From the NCBI RefSeq assembly GCF_001050535.1, contig NZ_HG764815.1:536614-573722 (forward strand): a DNA stretch of 37,109 nucleotides. The letters are read 5' to 3'. The DNA comes from Nostocoides australiense Ben110 (GTDB lineage: Bacteria > Actinomycetota > Actinomycetes > Actinomycetales > Dermatophilaceae). Positions 1 through 12,069 of this stretch are shown here, one piece after another. Position 1 is the stretch's first letter, and the number at the start of each line of letters is the position of its first letter. The notes under the pieces are model-generated. The model worked only from the letters and a program-made list of their open reading frames with translations. It did not search any database and was not told the DNA's origin. The position numbers and the translations under genes were made by a program.

Positions 1-579
1 CTCCGAAAACGATCCAGCACCTCAGTGCGCCCGATGAGCCCGTATGCCGTCTCCAAGCTCGCGGCCGAGCAGTACACCCTCGCCTACCAGACGGTGTATG
101 ACTTGCAGACGCTCGCGTTCCGGTTCTTCAACGTCTACGGTCCCCGCCAGCGGGCCGGGCATGTGTATGCCGCCGTGATCCCCACATTCATCGACCAGAT
201 GCTGCGGGGGGAGCCGGTGACGATCAACGGGGACGGGTTCACGTCGCGTGACTTCACCTATGTCGGCTCGGTATGCCGCGTGCTCCTGGACGCCGTGGAG
301 CGTCGGGTGACCCACCCCGAGCCGGTCAACCTCGCCTTCGGGACCAGCACCACCCTGCTCGCGCTCCTCGACGAGCTCGAGACGACGGTGGGGCGGCCCG
401 CGAGGCGGATCCACGGGGATCCGCGGCCAGGAGACGTGCCGCACGCCCAGGCCGACAACTCCTCGTTGCGCGCGCTCTTCCCGGAGGTTTCGCCTGTCGA
501 TCTGTCCGCCGGCTTGGCGGACACGGTGGAGTGGTTCCGCAGCCTTGAAGTAGTTCCTGAGCATCGAGGGCACGCGTGA
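1..579 (+). CDS. NAD-dependent epimerase/dehydratase, UDP-glucose 4-epimerase-like (5' end missing)
   Basis: C-terminal part of an extended short-chain dehydrogenase; the N-terminal NAD-binding half lies outside the window. Visible marks of the family are the catalytic YxxxK as SPYAVSK, the FFNVYGPRQ block, and GDGFTSRDFTYV, which normally shapes the UDP-sugar site. It most likely interconverts UDP-hexoses or UDP-N-acetylhexosamines at C4, or is a related UDP-sugar dehydratase; substrate cannot be told from this half. The frame is open from base 1, but bases 2-25 read better in the next frame as SENDPAPQ, the residues expected just before SPYAVSK, so one base seems to be missing around 25-35. 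It lies upstream of the pglF operon in the same direction and is separated from it by a likely terminator. Confidence 0.8.
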   Translation, partial: LRKRSSTSVRPMSPYAVSKLAAEQYTLAYQTVYDLQTLAFRFFNVYGPRQRAGHVYAAVIPTFIDQMLRGEPVTINGDGFTSRDFTYVGSVCRVLLDAVERRVTHPEPVNLAFGTSTTLLALLDELETTVGRPARRIHGDPRPGDVPHAQADNSSLRALFPEVSPVDLSAGLADTVEWFRSLEVVPEHRGHA

Positions 580-594
580 CGGGTCTGACTGCCT

Positions 595-622
595 CGGGCC
601 CGGCCCTTCCGGCCCCGGGGTT
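595..622 (+). terminator. GC-rich imperfect hairpin after the epimerase
   Basis: A CCCGGCC / GGCCCCGGG imperfect inverted repeat around a CTTCC loop begins about 15 bases after the epimerase stop codon and is followed by a short GTTT. It is consistent with a weak intrinsic terminator. The stem has a bulge, so this is tentative. Confidence 0.35.
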
Positions 623-759
623 TGCGCCAGCCACGGTCCGGCTTGTCCTCATATTGGACGACCCGCAGACCGGCGCTTGCGGCTTCCGGGCGTTCTGACC
701 CGTGGGTACCCTTACCGAGGTTGGTCGGGTATTGGGGTTTTGTCGAGGAAGAGGGGCAC

Positions 760-2667
760 ATGTCACCGCGGTCGGTTTACGCACGACGATCCGTCATGGT
801 CGCCTGGGACGTGTTCGCCTGGCTTGTGGCTCTGCTGGCTTTTTCCTTCGTTCGCTACGACTTCGTCCTATCGGATAAGCGCTGGGGCTTGGCGGTCGCG
901 TATGTCGGTGCCGCCATCGTCCTCCAGATCCTGATCGGTTTCCGTCTCCACCTCTACCTCGGCCGCAGCCGGGTCGGTAGCTACGAAGAGGTGACCACGC
1001 TTGGCACAATTGTGGCCGGCATCTGGGCCAGTCTGGGGGTCATCTCCGTGACCTCGTCAGGTCTGCTGCTTCCCGAGGGACAGCGGTTCTCCTTGGGGAT
1101 CGCGCTCTTCCTGCCGCCGTTCGCCTTCCTCGCGATGGCTGCCGGTCGGTGGACCTTCCGCGCTCTACGCGACCGCCGCAAGGAAGTCGGTCCGGCCGAC
1201 GAGGGTCTGCCCGTGATCGTCTACGGCGCGGGCGATATCGGCCACCAGGTCGCCAGGCTTGTCGACCGCGAACCTGATGCCCCGTACACCATCGTCGGAT
1301 TCATCGACGACAACCCTGCTCACCGCTTCCTGCGAATTGGGCGCTACCGCGTTCTGGGCCGAGGCTCAGACCTGGTCGATGTGGCCCGCAAGCACGGCGC
1401 AGAAGGCGTGATCGTCGCGATCAGCAAGGCCGACCCCAAGCTGCTTGCCGACCTGAACGCGGCGTGCCGGGGTGCCGGGCTCACGCTGGTCGTCGTGCCG
1501 CCGGTGCGGGAGATGATCGGCGGGCAGATGCAACTGAACCAGTTGCGCGAGTTCAACGTCGTCGACCTGCTGGGCCGCCGGCCCATCGAGACCGACCTGG
1601 CCGAGATCGCCGATCTCGTCAACGGCAAAGTCGTGCTCGTCACCGGAGCTGGCGGGTCCATCGGCTCGGAGTTGGCGCTGCAGGTCCACCACCTCGGTCC
1701 GGAGCGGCTGATCCTGCTGGACCGTGACGAGTCCGGACTCCACGGCACGCACCTGCAGATCTATGGAAACGGCCTGCTCGACGGCGACGACGTCGCATTG
1801 TGCGACATCCGCGACGCAGACGCCTTGCGCCTCGTCTTCGAGCACCACCGGCCCGAGGTGGTCTTCCATGCGGCCGCGCTCAAGCACCTGACCGCGCTGG
1901 AGAGCCACCCAGCCGAGGGCTGGAAAACCAATGTCATAGGCACTTTGAATGTCCTGCAGTGTGCCGCGGACGTCGATGTTGAACATTTTGTCAATATCAG
2001 CACCGACAAAGCCGCCGATCCGAGCAGTGTGTTGGGCCAAACCAAATTGCTCGCCGAGCGCCTGACGGCATGGTTCGCGGCGGATCTCGACAAGCCATAT
2101 GTGTCGGTGCGTTTCGGCAATGTCCTCGGATCTCGCGGTTCGGTCCTCTATTCGTTCCGCGCGCAAATCGAACGCGGGGGCCCGGTGACGGTGACCCACC
2201 CCGACGTCACCCGCTACTTCATGACGATCCCCGAGGCGTGCGAACTGGTGCTCCAGGCGGGAGCCATCGGCAAGGCGGGCGACGTGCTCGTCCTCGACAT
2301 GGGCGAGCCGGTCAAGATCTACGACGTTGCCCAGCGGCTCATCGAAGAGTCCCGACAGCACATCGAGATCATCTACACCGGGCTGCGCGAGGGCGAAAAG
2401 ATGCATGAGGTGCTCCTGAGCAGGGCCGAGGCTGGCACCCAGAGCGAGCATCCGCTGATCACGCAAGTTCCCGTGCCGCGCCTGGACCCGATTCACGTGC
2501 TCTTCGACGACTCCGACCGGGGCCGCATCGGCGAGATCCTCCGCTCGCAGATACCGGGGCGCGCCCAGCGCGCCACGCCAGCCGACGCACCGCCCCCCGC
2601 CGAGACCGAGACCACCACACCGGCGCCCGCCGACAAGACCCACCACGGCGGCCAGTCGCTACTATGA
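760..2667 (+). CDS. pglF: Membrane-anchored nucleotide-sugar 4,6-dehydratase (PglF/WbpM/CapD family), copy 1
   Basis: About 635 residues. Four hydrophobic segments (residues about 10-30, 43-63, 80-105, 113-135) anchor a first nucleotide-binding domain (VIVYGAGDIG, about residue 150) and a second Rossmann domain with VTGAGGSIGSEL at about residue 293. This is the layout of the large inverting or retaining UDP-GlcNAc 4,6-dehydratases, which make UDP-4-keto-6-deoxy-HexNAc at the inner membrane face. The active-site block reads STDKAADPSSVLGQTK; the position that is Tyr or Met in characterised relatives is Leu here. The ATG at 760 is chosen because GAGGAAGAGG lies just upstream and the first membrane segment follows directly. 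It heads a pglF-pglE-pglC-pglD operon. A stretch at about 1921-2060 is poorer in GC than the rest of the gene. Exact sugar product is inferred. Confidence 0.88.
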   Translation: MSPRSVYARRSVMVAWDVFAWLVALLAFSFVRYDFVLSDKRWGLAVAYVGAAIVLQILIGFRLHLYLGRSRVGSYEEVTTLGTIVAGIWASLGVISVTSSGLLLPEGQRFSLGIALFLPPFAFLAMAAGRWTFRALRDRRKEVGPADEGLPVIVYGAGDIGHQVARLVDREPDAPYTIVGFIDDNPAHRFLRIGRYRVLGRGSDLVDVARKHGAEGVIVAISKADPKLLADLNAACRGAGLTLVVVPPVREMIGGQMQLNQLREFNVVDLLGRRPIETDLAEIADLVNGKVVLVTGAGGSIGSELALQVHHLGPERLILLDRDESGLHGTHLQIYGNGLLDGDDVALCDIRDADALRLVFEHHRPEVVFHAAALKHLTALESHPAEGWKTNVIGTLNVLQCAADVDVEHFVNISTDKAADPSSVLGQTKLLAERLTAWFAADLDKPYVSVRFGNVLGSRGSVLYSFRAQIERGGPVTVTHPDVTRYFMTIPEACELVLQAGAIGKAGDVLVLDMGEPVKIYDVAQRLIEESRQHIEIIYTGLREGEKMHEVLLSRAEAGTQSEHPLITQVPVPRLDPIHVLFDDSDRGRIGEILRSQIPGRAQRATPADAPPPAETETTTPAPADKTHHGGQSLL

Positions 2668-2721
2668 CGGCGCGAGGATCCCACCTCGAATGTCGCCGAT
2701 TCTGCCGGGAAGGTTGCGCAC

Positions 2722-3870
2722 GTGACTGACCGGATCCACCTCTCGGCCTCCGACGTCACTGATGCGGAGATCGACGCCGTCGTGGCGGCCATGCGCTCGG
2801 GCTGGGTCGCCCCGGTCGGTCCTGACGTCAACGCCTTCGAGGACGACCTCGCGGCATACTGCGGGCGCACCCGCTGCGTTGCCCTCTCCTCCGGCACCGC
2901 CGCCCTGCACCTGGGGCTGCTCGCCCTCGGTGTGGGCCCCGGTGATCGGGTGGCCACCGCCACGATGACCTTTGCCGCGACGGCGAACGCCATCACCTAT
3001 GTCGGTGCCGAACCGGTATTCGTCGACTGCGACGACAGCGCCACGATGAGTCCGCAGCTGCTCGAGCGCGCCCTGGCCGACCAGCCGATCCGCGCGGTGA
3101 TCCCCGTCGACCTCTTCGGCAAGGTCGCCGACCACGATGCGATCGCCGCGATCGCGGCGCACCACGGCATACCGGTGTTGTCCGACGCAGCAGAATCGCT
3201 CGGCGCCACCCGAGCGGGCCGCTCCGCCGCGGCATACGGTGCGGCGGCCGCGGTCTCCTTCAACGGCAACAAGATCATGACCACCTCCGGCGGCGGGGCG
3301 CTCCTGACGGACGACCCCGAGCTGGCCGACCGGGTGCGCTACCTCGCCACCCAGGCCCGGCAACCGGTCATCCATTACGAGCACACCGACATCGGCTACA
3401 ACTACCGCCTCTCCAATGTGCTGGCCGCGCTGGGGCGGGCGCAGCTCGAACGGCTGCCGGCCATGCTCGGCCGCCGCCGCGAGATCCGGCGGGGCTACGT
3501 CGACCTCTTCGCCGCGGTGCCGGGCGTGAGCGTGTTCGGCGAACCGTCGGGGGAGATCGACTCGCCGACGCACGACAACTGGTGGCTCAGCTCGGTCCTG
3601 GTCGACCCGGCCGTCGCCGGCTTCACGGCGGAGGGTCTGCGCGTTGCCCTCGCCGGCGCCGACATCGAGGCTCGGCCGCTGTGGAAGCCGATGCACCAGC
3701 AACCGGTGTTCGCCGGTTCCGCGGCGGTACTTGACGGCACGAGCGACCGGCTGTTCGCCACCGGCTTGTCGCTGCCCAGCGGGTCGGTGATGTCCGATGC
3801 GGACATCACCCGGGTGCACGACGTCATCACCGCATTCGTCTCGGGACGGGCCGTCGATGCCGCATCCTGA
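2722..3870 (+). CDS. pglE: PLP-dependent sugar aminotransferase (DegT/DnrJ/EryC1 family), copy 1
   Basis: 382 residues, GTG start. It has the full length and motifs of the DegT/DnrJ/EryC1 family: substrate loop GSGWVAPVGP-like near the N-terminus (SGWVAPVGP), SSGTAALHL, TFAATANAI, the PVDLFG block, and FNGNKIMTTSGGG, whose Lys should carry the pyridoxal phosphate. Members next to a PglF-type dehydratase transfer the amino group of glutamate to C4 of UDP-4-keto-6-deoxy-HexNAc, giving a UDP-4-amino sugar. It begins 54 bases after pglF and its 3' end overlaps the pglC start by 14 bases, so translation is probably coupled. It resembles the second-module copy at 23527-24651 throughout but differs at many positions, so the two are old paralogues or separate acquisitions. 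Confidence 0.88.
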   Translation: MTDRIHLSASDVTDAEIDAVVAAMRSGWVAPVGPDVNAFEDDLAAYCGRTRCVALSSGTAALHLGLLALGVGPGDRVATATMTFAATANAITYVGAEPVFVDCDDSATMSPQLLERALADQPIRAVIPVDLFGKVADHDAIAAIAAHHGIPVLSDAAESLGATRAGRSAAAYGAAAAVSFNGNKIMTTSGGGALLTDDPELADRVRYLATQARQPVIHYEHTDIGYNYRLSNVLAALGRAQLERLPAMLGRRREIRRGYVDLFAAVPGVSVFGEPSGEIDSPTHDNWWLSSVLVDPAVAGFTAEGLRVALAGADIEARPLWKPMHQQPVFAGSAAVLDGTSDRLFATGLSLPSGSVMSDADITRVHDVITAFVSGRAVDAAS

Positions 3871-4540
3871 GCATCGACGGTATGACGCGCTGAAGCGGGC
3901 GATCGACGTGGTCGCCAGCGCGGCCGGGCTGATCGTCACTGCGCCACTGCAACTCGGCACGGCGGCCGTCGTGCGGGCGACGATGGGCGGCCCGGTCTTC
4001 TTCCGTCAGGACCGGCCTGGGCGGGACGGGAAGATCTTCGAACTCGTCAAGTTCCGCACGATGCGTCACCCGGACGCCACGCACGTCACGGACGCCGACC
4101 GGCTGACCACGGTCGGCCAGGTGCTGCGGGCAACAAGCCTCGATGAACTGCCGACGCTGTGGAACGTGCTGCGCGGCGAGATGAGCCTGGTCGGTCCGCG
4201 GCCTCTCTTGGTGCAGTACCTGCCGCTCTACACCCCGGCCCAGGCGCGCCGGCACGAGGTCCGGCCGGGTGTGACGGGGCTGGCCCAGGTGAGCGGCCGC
4301 AACGCCATCGGGTGGGAGGAGAAGTTCGCGCTGGACGTGGAGTATGTGGACAACCGCTCGCTCGCCCTGGATGCGCGGATCGTATGGCGGACCATAGCGA
4401 CCGTGTTCCGGCGCCGCGGCATCAGCGCCGAGGGGGAGGCGACCATGGGCCCGTTCACCGGCAGCCGTGCCGCGGCCGGTCCCGCGGTCGAGGAGCTGGC
4501 CAGCGCGGTCGCTGATCCGGGCGAGGCCGCCGGTGCCTGA
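3857..4540 (+). CDS. pglC: Initiating sugar-1-phosphate transferase (PglC-like), copy 1
   Basis: 227 residues. A single hydrophobic segment near the N-terminus (about residues 15-40) precedes a cytoplasmic bacterial sugar transferase domain with KFRTM, LDELPTLWNVLRGEMS, LVGPRP and RPGVTGLAQVSGRN. This is the short monotopic phosphoglycosyl transferase form, which moves a sugar-1-phosphate from a UDP-sugar to undecaprenyl phosphate and so starts repeat-unit assembly. The ATG at 3857 overlaps the end of the aminotransferase, and its own stop overlaps the start of pglD, which fixes it inside the operon. It is intact, unlike its counterpart at 22915-23530, so it may be the working initiator for the whole locus (inference). 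Confidence 0.87.
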   Translation: MPHPEHRRYDALKRAIDVVASAAGLIVTAPLQLGTAAVVRATMGGPVFFRQDRPGRDGKIFELVKFRTMRHPDATHVTDADRLTTVGQVLRATSLDELPTLWNVLRGEMSLVGPRPLLVQYLPLYTPAQARRHEVRPGVTGLAQVSGRNAIGWEEKFALDVEYVDNRSLALDARIVWRTIATVFRRRGISAEGEATMGPFTGSRAAAGPAVEELASAVADPGEAAGA

Positions 4541-5174
4541 ACAGGTTGTCGTCGTGGGGGCATCCGGCTTCGGCCGCGAAAGCCTCGACGTGCTCGACGC
4601 CCTCGTGCGCGACGGGGCGCCCATCGAGATCCGCGGGGTCGTCGACGACAACCCGCACCCTGACGACCGCGCCCGGCTGCAGGCGCGCGGGGTGGCGTAT
4701 CTCGGGACGATCGAGGCTGGCCTGCTTGCCGCCGGCTCGCTTTCTTATGTCCTGGGGATCGGAAGCCCAGCCGTGCGGCGCCGGCTGGTCGAGCGGTGCG
4801 ACGCGGCCGGCCTGACGGCATACACCGCGGTGCATCCGAGCGCGGCCATCGGCACCCAGCCCGCAATCGGACCCGGCTCCGTCGTCTGCGCCCGCGCGGT
4901 CGTCTCGACGAATGTGACGCTCGGGCGGCATACGCATATCAACCCCAACGCGACCATCGGCCACGACAGCGTGCTCGAGGATTTCGTATCGATGAACCCC
5001 GGAGCCGTCGTCTCCGGCGCGGTCACCATCGGCACCGGCACCCTCGTCGGCGCCTCGGCCACGATCTTGCAGAACCTCGTCATCGGGTCCGGTGTGACCG
5101 TGGGCGCGGGGGCGGTCGTGACGCGCGATGTGCCTGACGGCGTCATCGTCAAGGGCGTGCCCGGCCGCTGGTGA
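4533..5174 (+). CDS. pglD: Sugar N-acetyltransferase of the NeuD/PglD family, copy 1
   Basis: 213 residues from a GTG start that overlaps the pglC stop codon. The N-terminus is a small Rossmann-like UDP-sugar-binding domain (VVVVGASGFGRESLDVL); the C-terminal half is a left-handed beta-helix made of hexapeptide repeats (for example IGPGSVVCARAVVS and IGSGVTVGAGAVVT). The His in ATIGHDSV matches the general base position of PglD-type acetyl-CoA transferases. With its neighbours it would acetylate the C4 amino group of the UDP-4-amino sugar, completing a UDP-N,N'-diacetylbacillosamine-like donor. O-acetylation, as in NeuD proteins, is the alternative. It closes operon 1 and is followed by a strong hairpin. 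Confidence 0.85.
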   Translation: MPEQVVVVGASGFGRESLDVLDALVRDGAPIEIRGVVDDNPHPDDRARLQARGVAYLGTIEAGLLAAGSLSYVLGIGSPAVRRRLVERCDAAGLTAYTAVHPSAAIGTQPAIGPGSVVCARAVVSTNVTLGRHTHINPNATIGHDSVLEDFVSMNPGAVVSGAVTIGTGTLVGASATILQNLVIGSGVTVGAGAVVTRDVPDGVIVKGVPGRW

Positions 5175-5194
5175 CGCCCCGCACCGCATACGAA

Positions 5195-5221
5195 CGGGCC
5201 CGTCCATGCTGGACGGGCCCG
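5195..5221. terminator. Strong hairpin between converging pglD and aquaporin genes
   Basis: A perfect 11-base inverted repeat, CGGGCCCGTCC / GGACGGGCCCG, with a 5-base loop ATGCT. It lies 20 bases after the pglD stop and 51 bases after the convergent aquaporin stop, a typical place for a bidirectional terminator. No T-run follows, as is common in high-GC actinobacteria. Confidence 0.75.
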
Positions 5222-5272
5222 CTGCGATGAGCCGGCTGCGAGGAGTCGGCCGCGACGAGTCGGCGAGACGGC

Positions 5273-6049
5273 TCAGGCCGTGACGCGGTCGCGATCGGTG
5301 TGCGAGACCTCTCCCGCGATATCGGTCTCGTTGCCGGCGAAGAGGGCGTAGGTCGCGCCGGCGATGATCGCGCCGATGATGGGGGCGACCCAGAACAGCC
5401 ACAGCTGAGCCGGGGCGCCGTCGCCGTTGAAGAAGGCCACGGCCGTCGAGCGGGCCGGGTTGACGGAGGTGTTGCTGATCGGGATGGAGATGAGGTGGAT
5501 CAGCGTCAGGGCCAGGCCGATGGCGATGGGCGCGAAACCCTTCGGGGCCCGGCCGTCGGTGGCGCCCATGATGACGTACAGGAAGACGGCCGTCAGGAGC
5601 GCCTCGGCGATCAGGACTGCGGTCATCGAGTAGCCGGCGGGGGAGTGGGCGCCGTAGCCGTTGGCGGCCATGTGGCCGACCCGGTCGAAGCCGTCCTTGC
5701 CGGAGGCGATGGCATAGAGCGCGGCGCCGGCGGCGAGACCGCCGACGACCTGCGCGGCGACATAGGCGGGCACGTCCTTCCACTCGAAGCGCTTGCCGAC
5801 GGCGAGGCCGATGGTGACGGCCGGGTTGAAGTGGGCGCCGGAGACGTGGCCGACGGCATACGCCATCGTCAGGACCGTGAGGCCGAAGGCGAGGGCGACA
5901 CCGAGGAAGCCGATGCCGAGCTGCACGTCGCCGGTGTCACCGCCGAGGTGGAGGGCGGCGAAAACGGCGGACCCGCATCCGCCGAAGACGAGCCAGAAGG
6001 TGCCGAGGAACTCGGCGCCAAGCCGCATGGGCAGCCTGGGAGTACGCAT
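5273..6049 (-). CDS. aqpZ: Aquaporin of the MIP family, AqpZ-like
   Basis: 258 residues with six predicted membrane segments and both pore-lining motifs, HFNPAVT and VNPARS. The segment before the second NPA ends [13 protein letters not shown], with the His of the narrow water-selective filter, and GGCGSAVF sits in the first helix, as in AqpZ water channels. It is therefore more likely a water channel than a glycerol facilitator. The ATG at 6049 is preceded by GGAGATCACCC. It is transcribed towards operon 1 with the shared hairpin between. The 277 bases between it and the dehydrogenase gene hold no recognisable gene; its own promoter may lie there. Confidence 0.92.
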   Translation of the reverse strand: MRTPRLPMRLGAEFLGTFWLVFGGCGSAVFAALHLGGDTGDVQLGIGFLGVALAFGLTVLTMAYAVGHVSGAHFNPAVTIGLAVGKRFEWKDVPAYVAAQVVGGLAAGAALYAIASGKDGFDRVGHMAANGYGAHSPAGYSMTAVLIAEALLTAVFLYVIMGATDGRAPKGFAPIAIGLALTLIHLISIPISNTSVNPARSTAVAFFNGDGAPAQLWLFWVAPIIGAIIAGATYALFAGNETDIAGEVSHTDRDRVTA

Positions 6050-6326
6050 GGGTGATCTCCTTGATCAAAGGGGTGTCATGAGCGGGCGACAATGCCCGTC
6101 GCGGGCCGGATGGGCACTCGCGCAAGGGATTCAGAGGACTTGTCAGCCCCCGTATGACCAGTGTACGGCCGCTCCCGCACGCCCCCCGTGTGTCTTCCCC
6201 GCCGGCGGCGTGTTGCGGCGTGGCCGCCCGGACGTCTGTCGGGGAGGTTGTCGGGCCCTCTCGTTTGGGTGGCGGTAGTACTCGCCTTCGTGGTCTTTCC
6301 GTTCAGGCCGCGGCGGGCCGCGCGGG

Positions 6327-7187
6327 TCAGAAGACCGGTTTGCCGCCGGTGACACCGAGGACTGTGCCGGAGATGTAGGACGCCTCGTCCGAGGCGAGGA
6401 AGACGTATGCCGCGGCTACCTCGACCGGGTGTCCCGCGCGGCCGAGCGGGGTGTCCGAGCCGAAGCCGGAGACGCGTTCGGGGCGCATGGTCGACGGGAT
6501 CAGCGGGGTCCAGATGGGACCGGGCGCGACTGCGTTGACCCGGATGCCGCGCGGGCCGAGTTCGCTGGCGAGGTTGACGACGAGGTTGTTCAGCGCGGCC
6601 TTCGTGGAGGCGTAGTCGAGAAGGTCCTCGGACGGCTTGTAGGCCTGGATGGAGGTCGTGACCAGCACGCAGCCGCCGTCCTCGAGGTCGCCGGCCAGGG
6701 CCTGGGCGAGCCAGAACGGGGAGAAGACGTTGGTGGCGTAGGTGTGGGTGATCTGTTCGGGCGGGAACTTCTCCAGCGCCTGGAAGGTCATCTGGAAGGC
6801 GGCATTGCAGACGAGGACGTCCAGGCCCCCGAGGGCGGCCACGGCGTCCTTGGCCAGGGCGTGGTTCGCGGCCATCTCGGTCAGGTCGCACGGGAACAGG
6901 TGGCAGGTGCCGCCGGCGTCCTCGATGACGGCTCGGGTGTTCTCGGCGTCGGACTGCTCCGCAGGCAGGTAGGCGATCGCGACGCCGGCGCCCTCCTTGG
7001 ACATCGTGATCGCGATGGCCCGCCCGATGCCGGAATCACCTCCGGTGATCAGGACCTTCTTGCCGACGAGGCGCTCGCGGGGAGTCCAGGACGTTTCACC
7101 GTGGTCAGGGGCCGGCCGCAGGTCGTCGATCGTGCCTGGCCACTCTTGAGTCTGTGCCGGGATGCGGGACAGGTTCGCTCGGGTCAT
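6327..7187 (-). CDS. Short-chain dehydrogenase/reductase, YghA/YhdF-like
   Basis: 286 residues. After an N-terminal extension with WPGTIDDLRPAPDHGE comes a classical SDR fold: cofactor motif TGGDSGIGRA (about residue 48), NAA in VCNAAF, catalytic Ser in TTSIQAYKP, YxxxK as YASTK, and C-terminal GTVLGVTGG. The N-terminal extension and GGDSGIGRA are typical of the subgroup often annotated as glucose or ribitol dehydrogenase-like general stress SDRs. Substrate is unknown; NADP or NAD use cannot be decided by eye. The ATG at 7187 follows a purine-rich GGGTGGCGGG. It lies downstream of icd in the same direction, with hairpins between them, so it is probably transcribed separately. Confidence 0.85.
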   Translation of the reverse strand: MTRANLSRIPAQTQEWPGTIDDLRPAPDHGETSWTPRERLVGKKVLITGGDSGIGRAIAITMSKEGAGVAIAYLPAEQSDAENTRAVIEDAGGTCHLFPCDLTEMAANHALAKDAVAALGGLDVLVCNAAFQMTFQALEKFPPEQITHTYATNVFSPFWLAQALAGDLEDGGCVLVTTSIQAYKPSEDLLDYASTKAALNNLVVNLASELGPRGIRVNAVAPGPIWTPLIPSTMRPERVSGFGSDTPLGRAGHPVEVAAAYVFLASDEASYISGTVLGVTGGKPVF

Positions 7188-7249
7188 CCCGCCACCCTGA
7201 CACGCGCCGGCGGCCGACCCGCTCCTCGCCGTCGACCTAATCCGGCGGC

Positions 7250-10950
<3,701 letters not shown>

Positions 10951-10954
<4 letters not shown>

Positions 10955-12069
10955 AAGTTCTCATTACAGGAGCTGACGGGTTCCTAGGTTGGCATTTAAG
11001 GTGCCGACTCCGGGCCATGAGTGAGCACGATGTCGTCCCCGTCGGCCGACAAAATTGGTCGCGACTGCCGGCATTAGTTGCCGAATCAGACGCTATTGTG
11101 CATCTGGCGGGAATTAATCGCGCCCCCACTGGCGAGGAGTTGCTTGAGGGAAACATCCAACTTGCGCGCGAACTAGCGGGGGCAATGCGTGCAGCCTCAA
11201 AACCATATCGACTAATATACGCAGGAACAACGCAAATTGGGAACGGCACGCCCTATGGTATTGCGAAAGAAATTTCGGGAGGGCTGCTTGACGACGCAGT
11301 AGAAACCAATGGCGGCTCTTTCTGCGAAGTCCGACTACCTGGAGTCTTCGGAGAGCACGCTCGCCCAAACTACAATACCTTCGTCGCGACGTTTGGCGAA
11401 GCGGTCCTAGAAGGTCGTGAAGACTGGCTCACCGTTCAAGATAGCGTCGTAGAACTGCTCCACGCGCAAGATGCGGCCGCGACAATCGAGGCGGCCCTGA
11501 CGTCGACCGAGAAACTCATCCGGCCCTCGGGACACAGCGTAAGCGTGCAAGATGTGCTGAAGCTGCTCGGCGCCTTCCACACGTTATACATCAACGGCGA
11601 AATACCGGATCTGCGCTCACCATTCGAACTCAGCCTATTCAATACTTATCGCTCTATAAACATCCGGGAAAGATACCCAATCTTTCCTAAAGTGAACGCA
11701 GACGCCCGAGGAGAACTGTCAGAAATTCTGAGAGCTCACGGTCGAGCGGGACAGACATTCATTAGCTCAACAAGACCTGGCCAGACTCGTGGCGAACACT
11801 ATCATCTCAGGAAGATCGAAAGATTCGCCGTCGTTCACGGATCGGCGAGAATTTCCATGCGCCGACTGCTGACCAATGAGACAATTGAGTTTGACGTCGA
11901 TGCGGATACACAGGCCCTGGTGGATATGCCGACCTTGTGGGTGCATAACATAAAAAACACAGGCTCCGCCGACCTCCTAACTGTGTTCTGGACTGATCAA
12001 CTGTACGATCCATCCGCACCAGACACGTATTACGAGATGGTGCGTTCCCCTGGAGGTGTGTCCTCTTGA
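10951..12069 (+). CDS. capF: Bifunctional 3-epimerase / 4-reductase with cupin domain, CapF-like
   Basis: 372 residues in two domains: an SDR-type reductase (GADGFLGWHL at the start, YGIAKEISGG as YxxxK, FGEHARPNYNT) up to about residue 245, then a cupin with the metal/substrate-binding stretch GEHYHLRKIERF. CapF epimerises the CapE product at C3 with the cupin domain and reduces C4 with NADPH in the SDR domain, forming UDP-2-acetamido-2,6-dideoxy-L-talose. Start ATG overlaps the capE stop as ATGA and its own stop overlaps the capG start, so the three are translationally coupled. Codon use is distinctly more A/T-rich than in flanking host genes. Confidence 0.92.

Noticed and set aside
1366-2646. 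426-codon open frame opposite pglF1
   Set aside because: Shadow of the dehydratase; no start signal or family motif.
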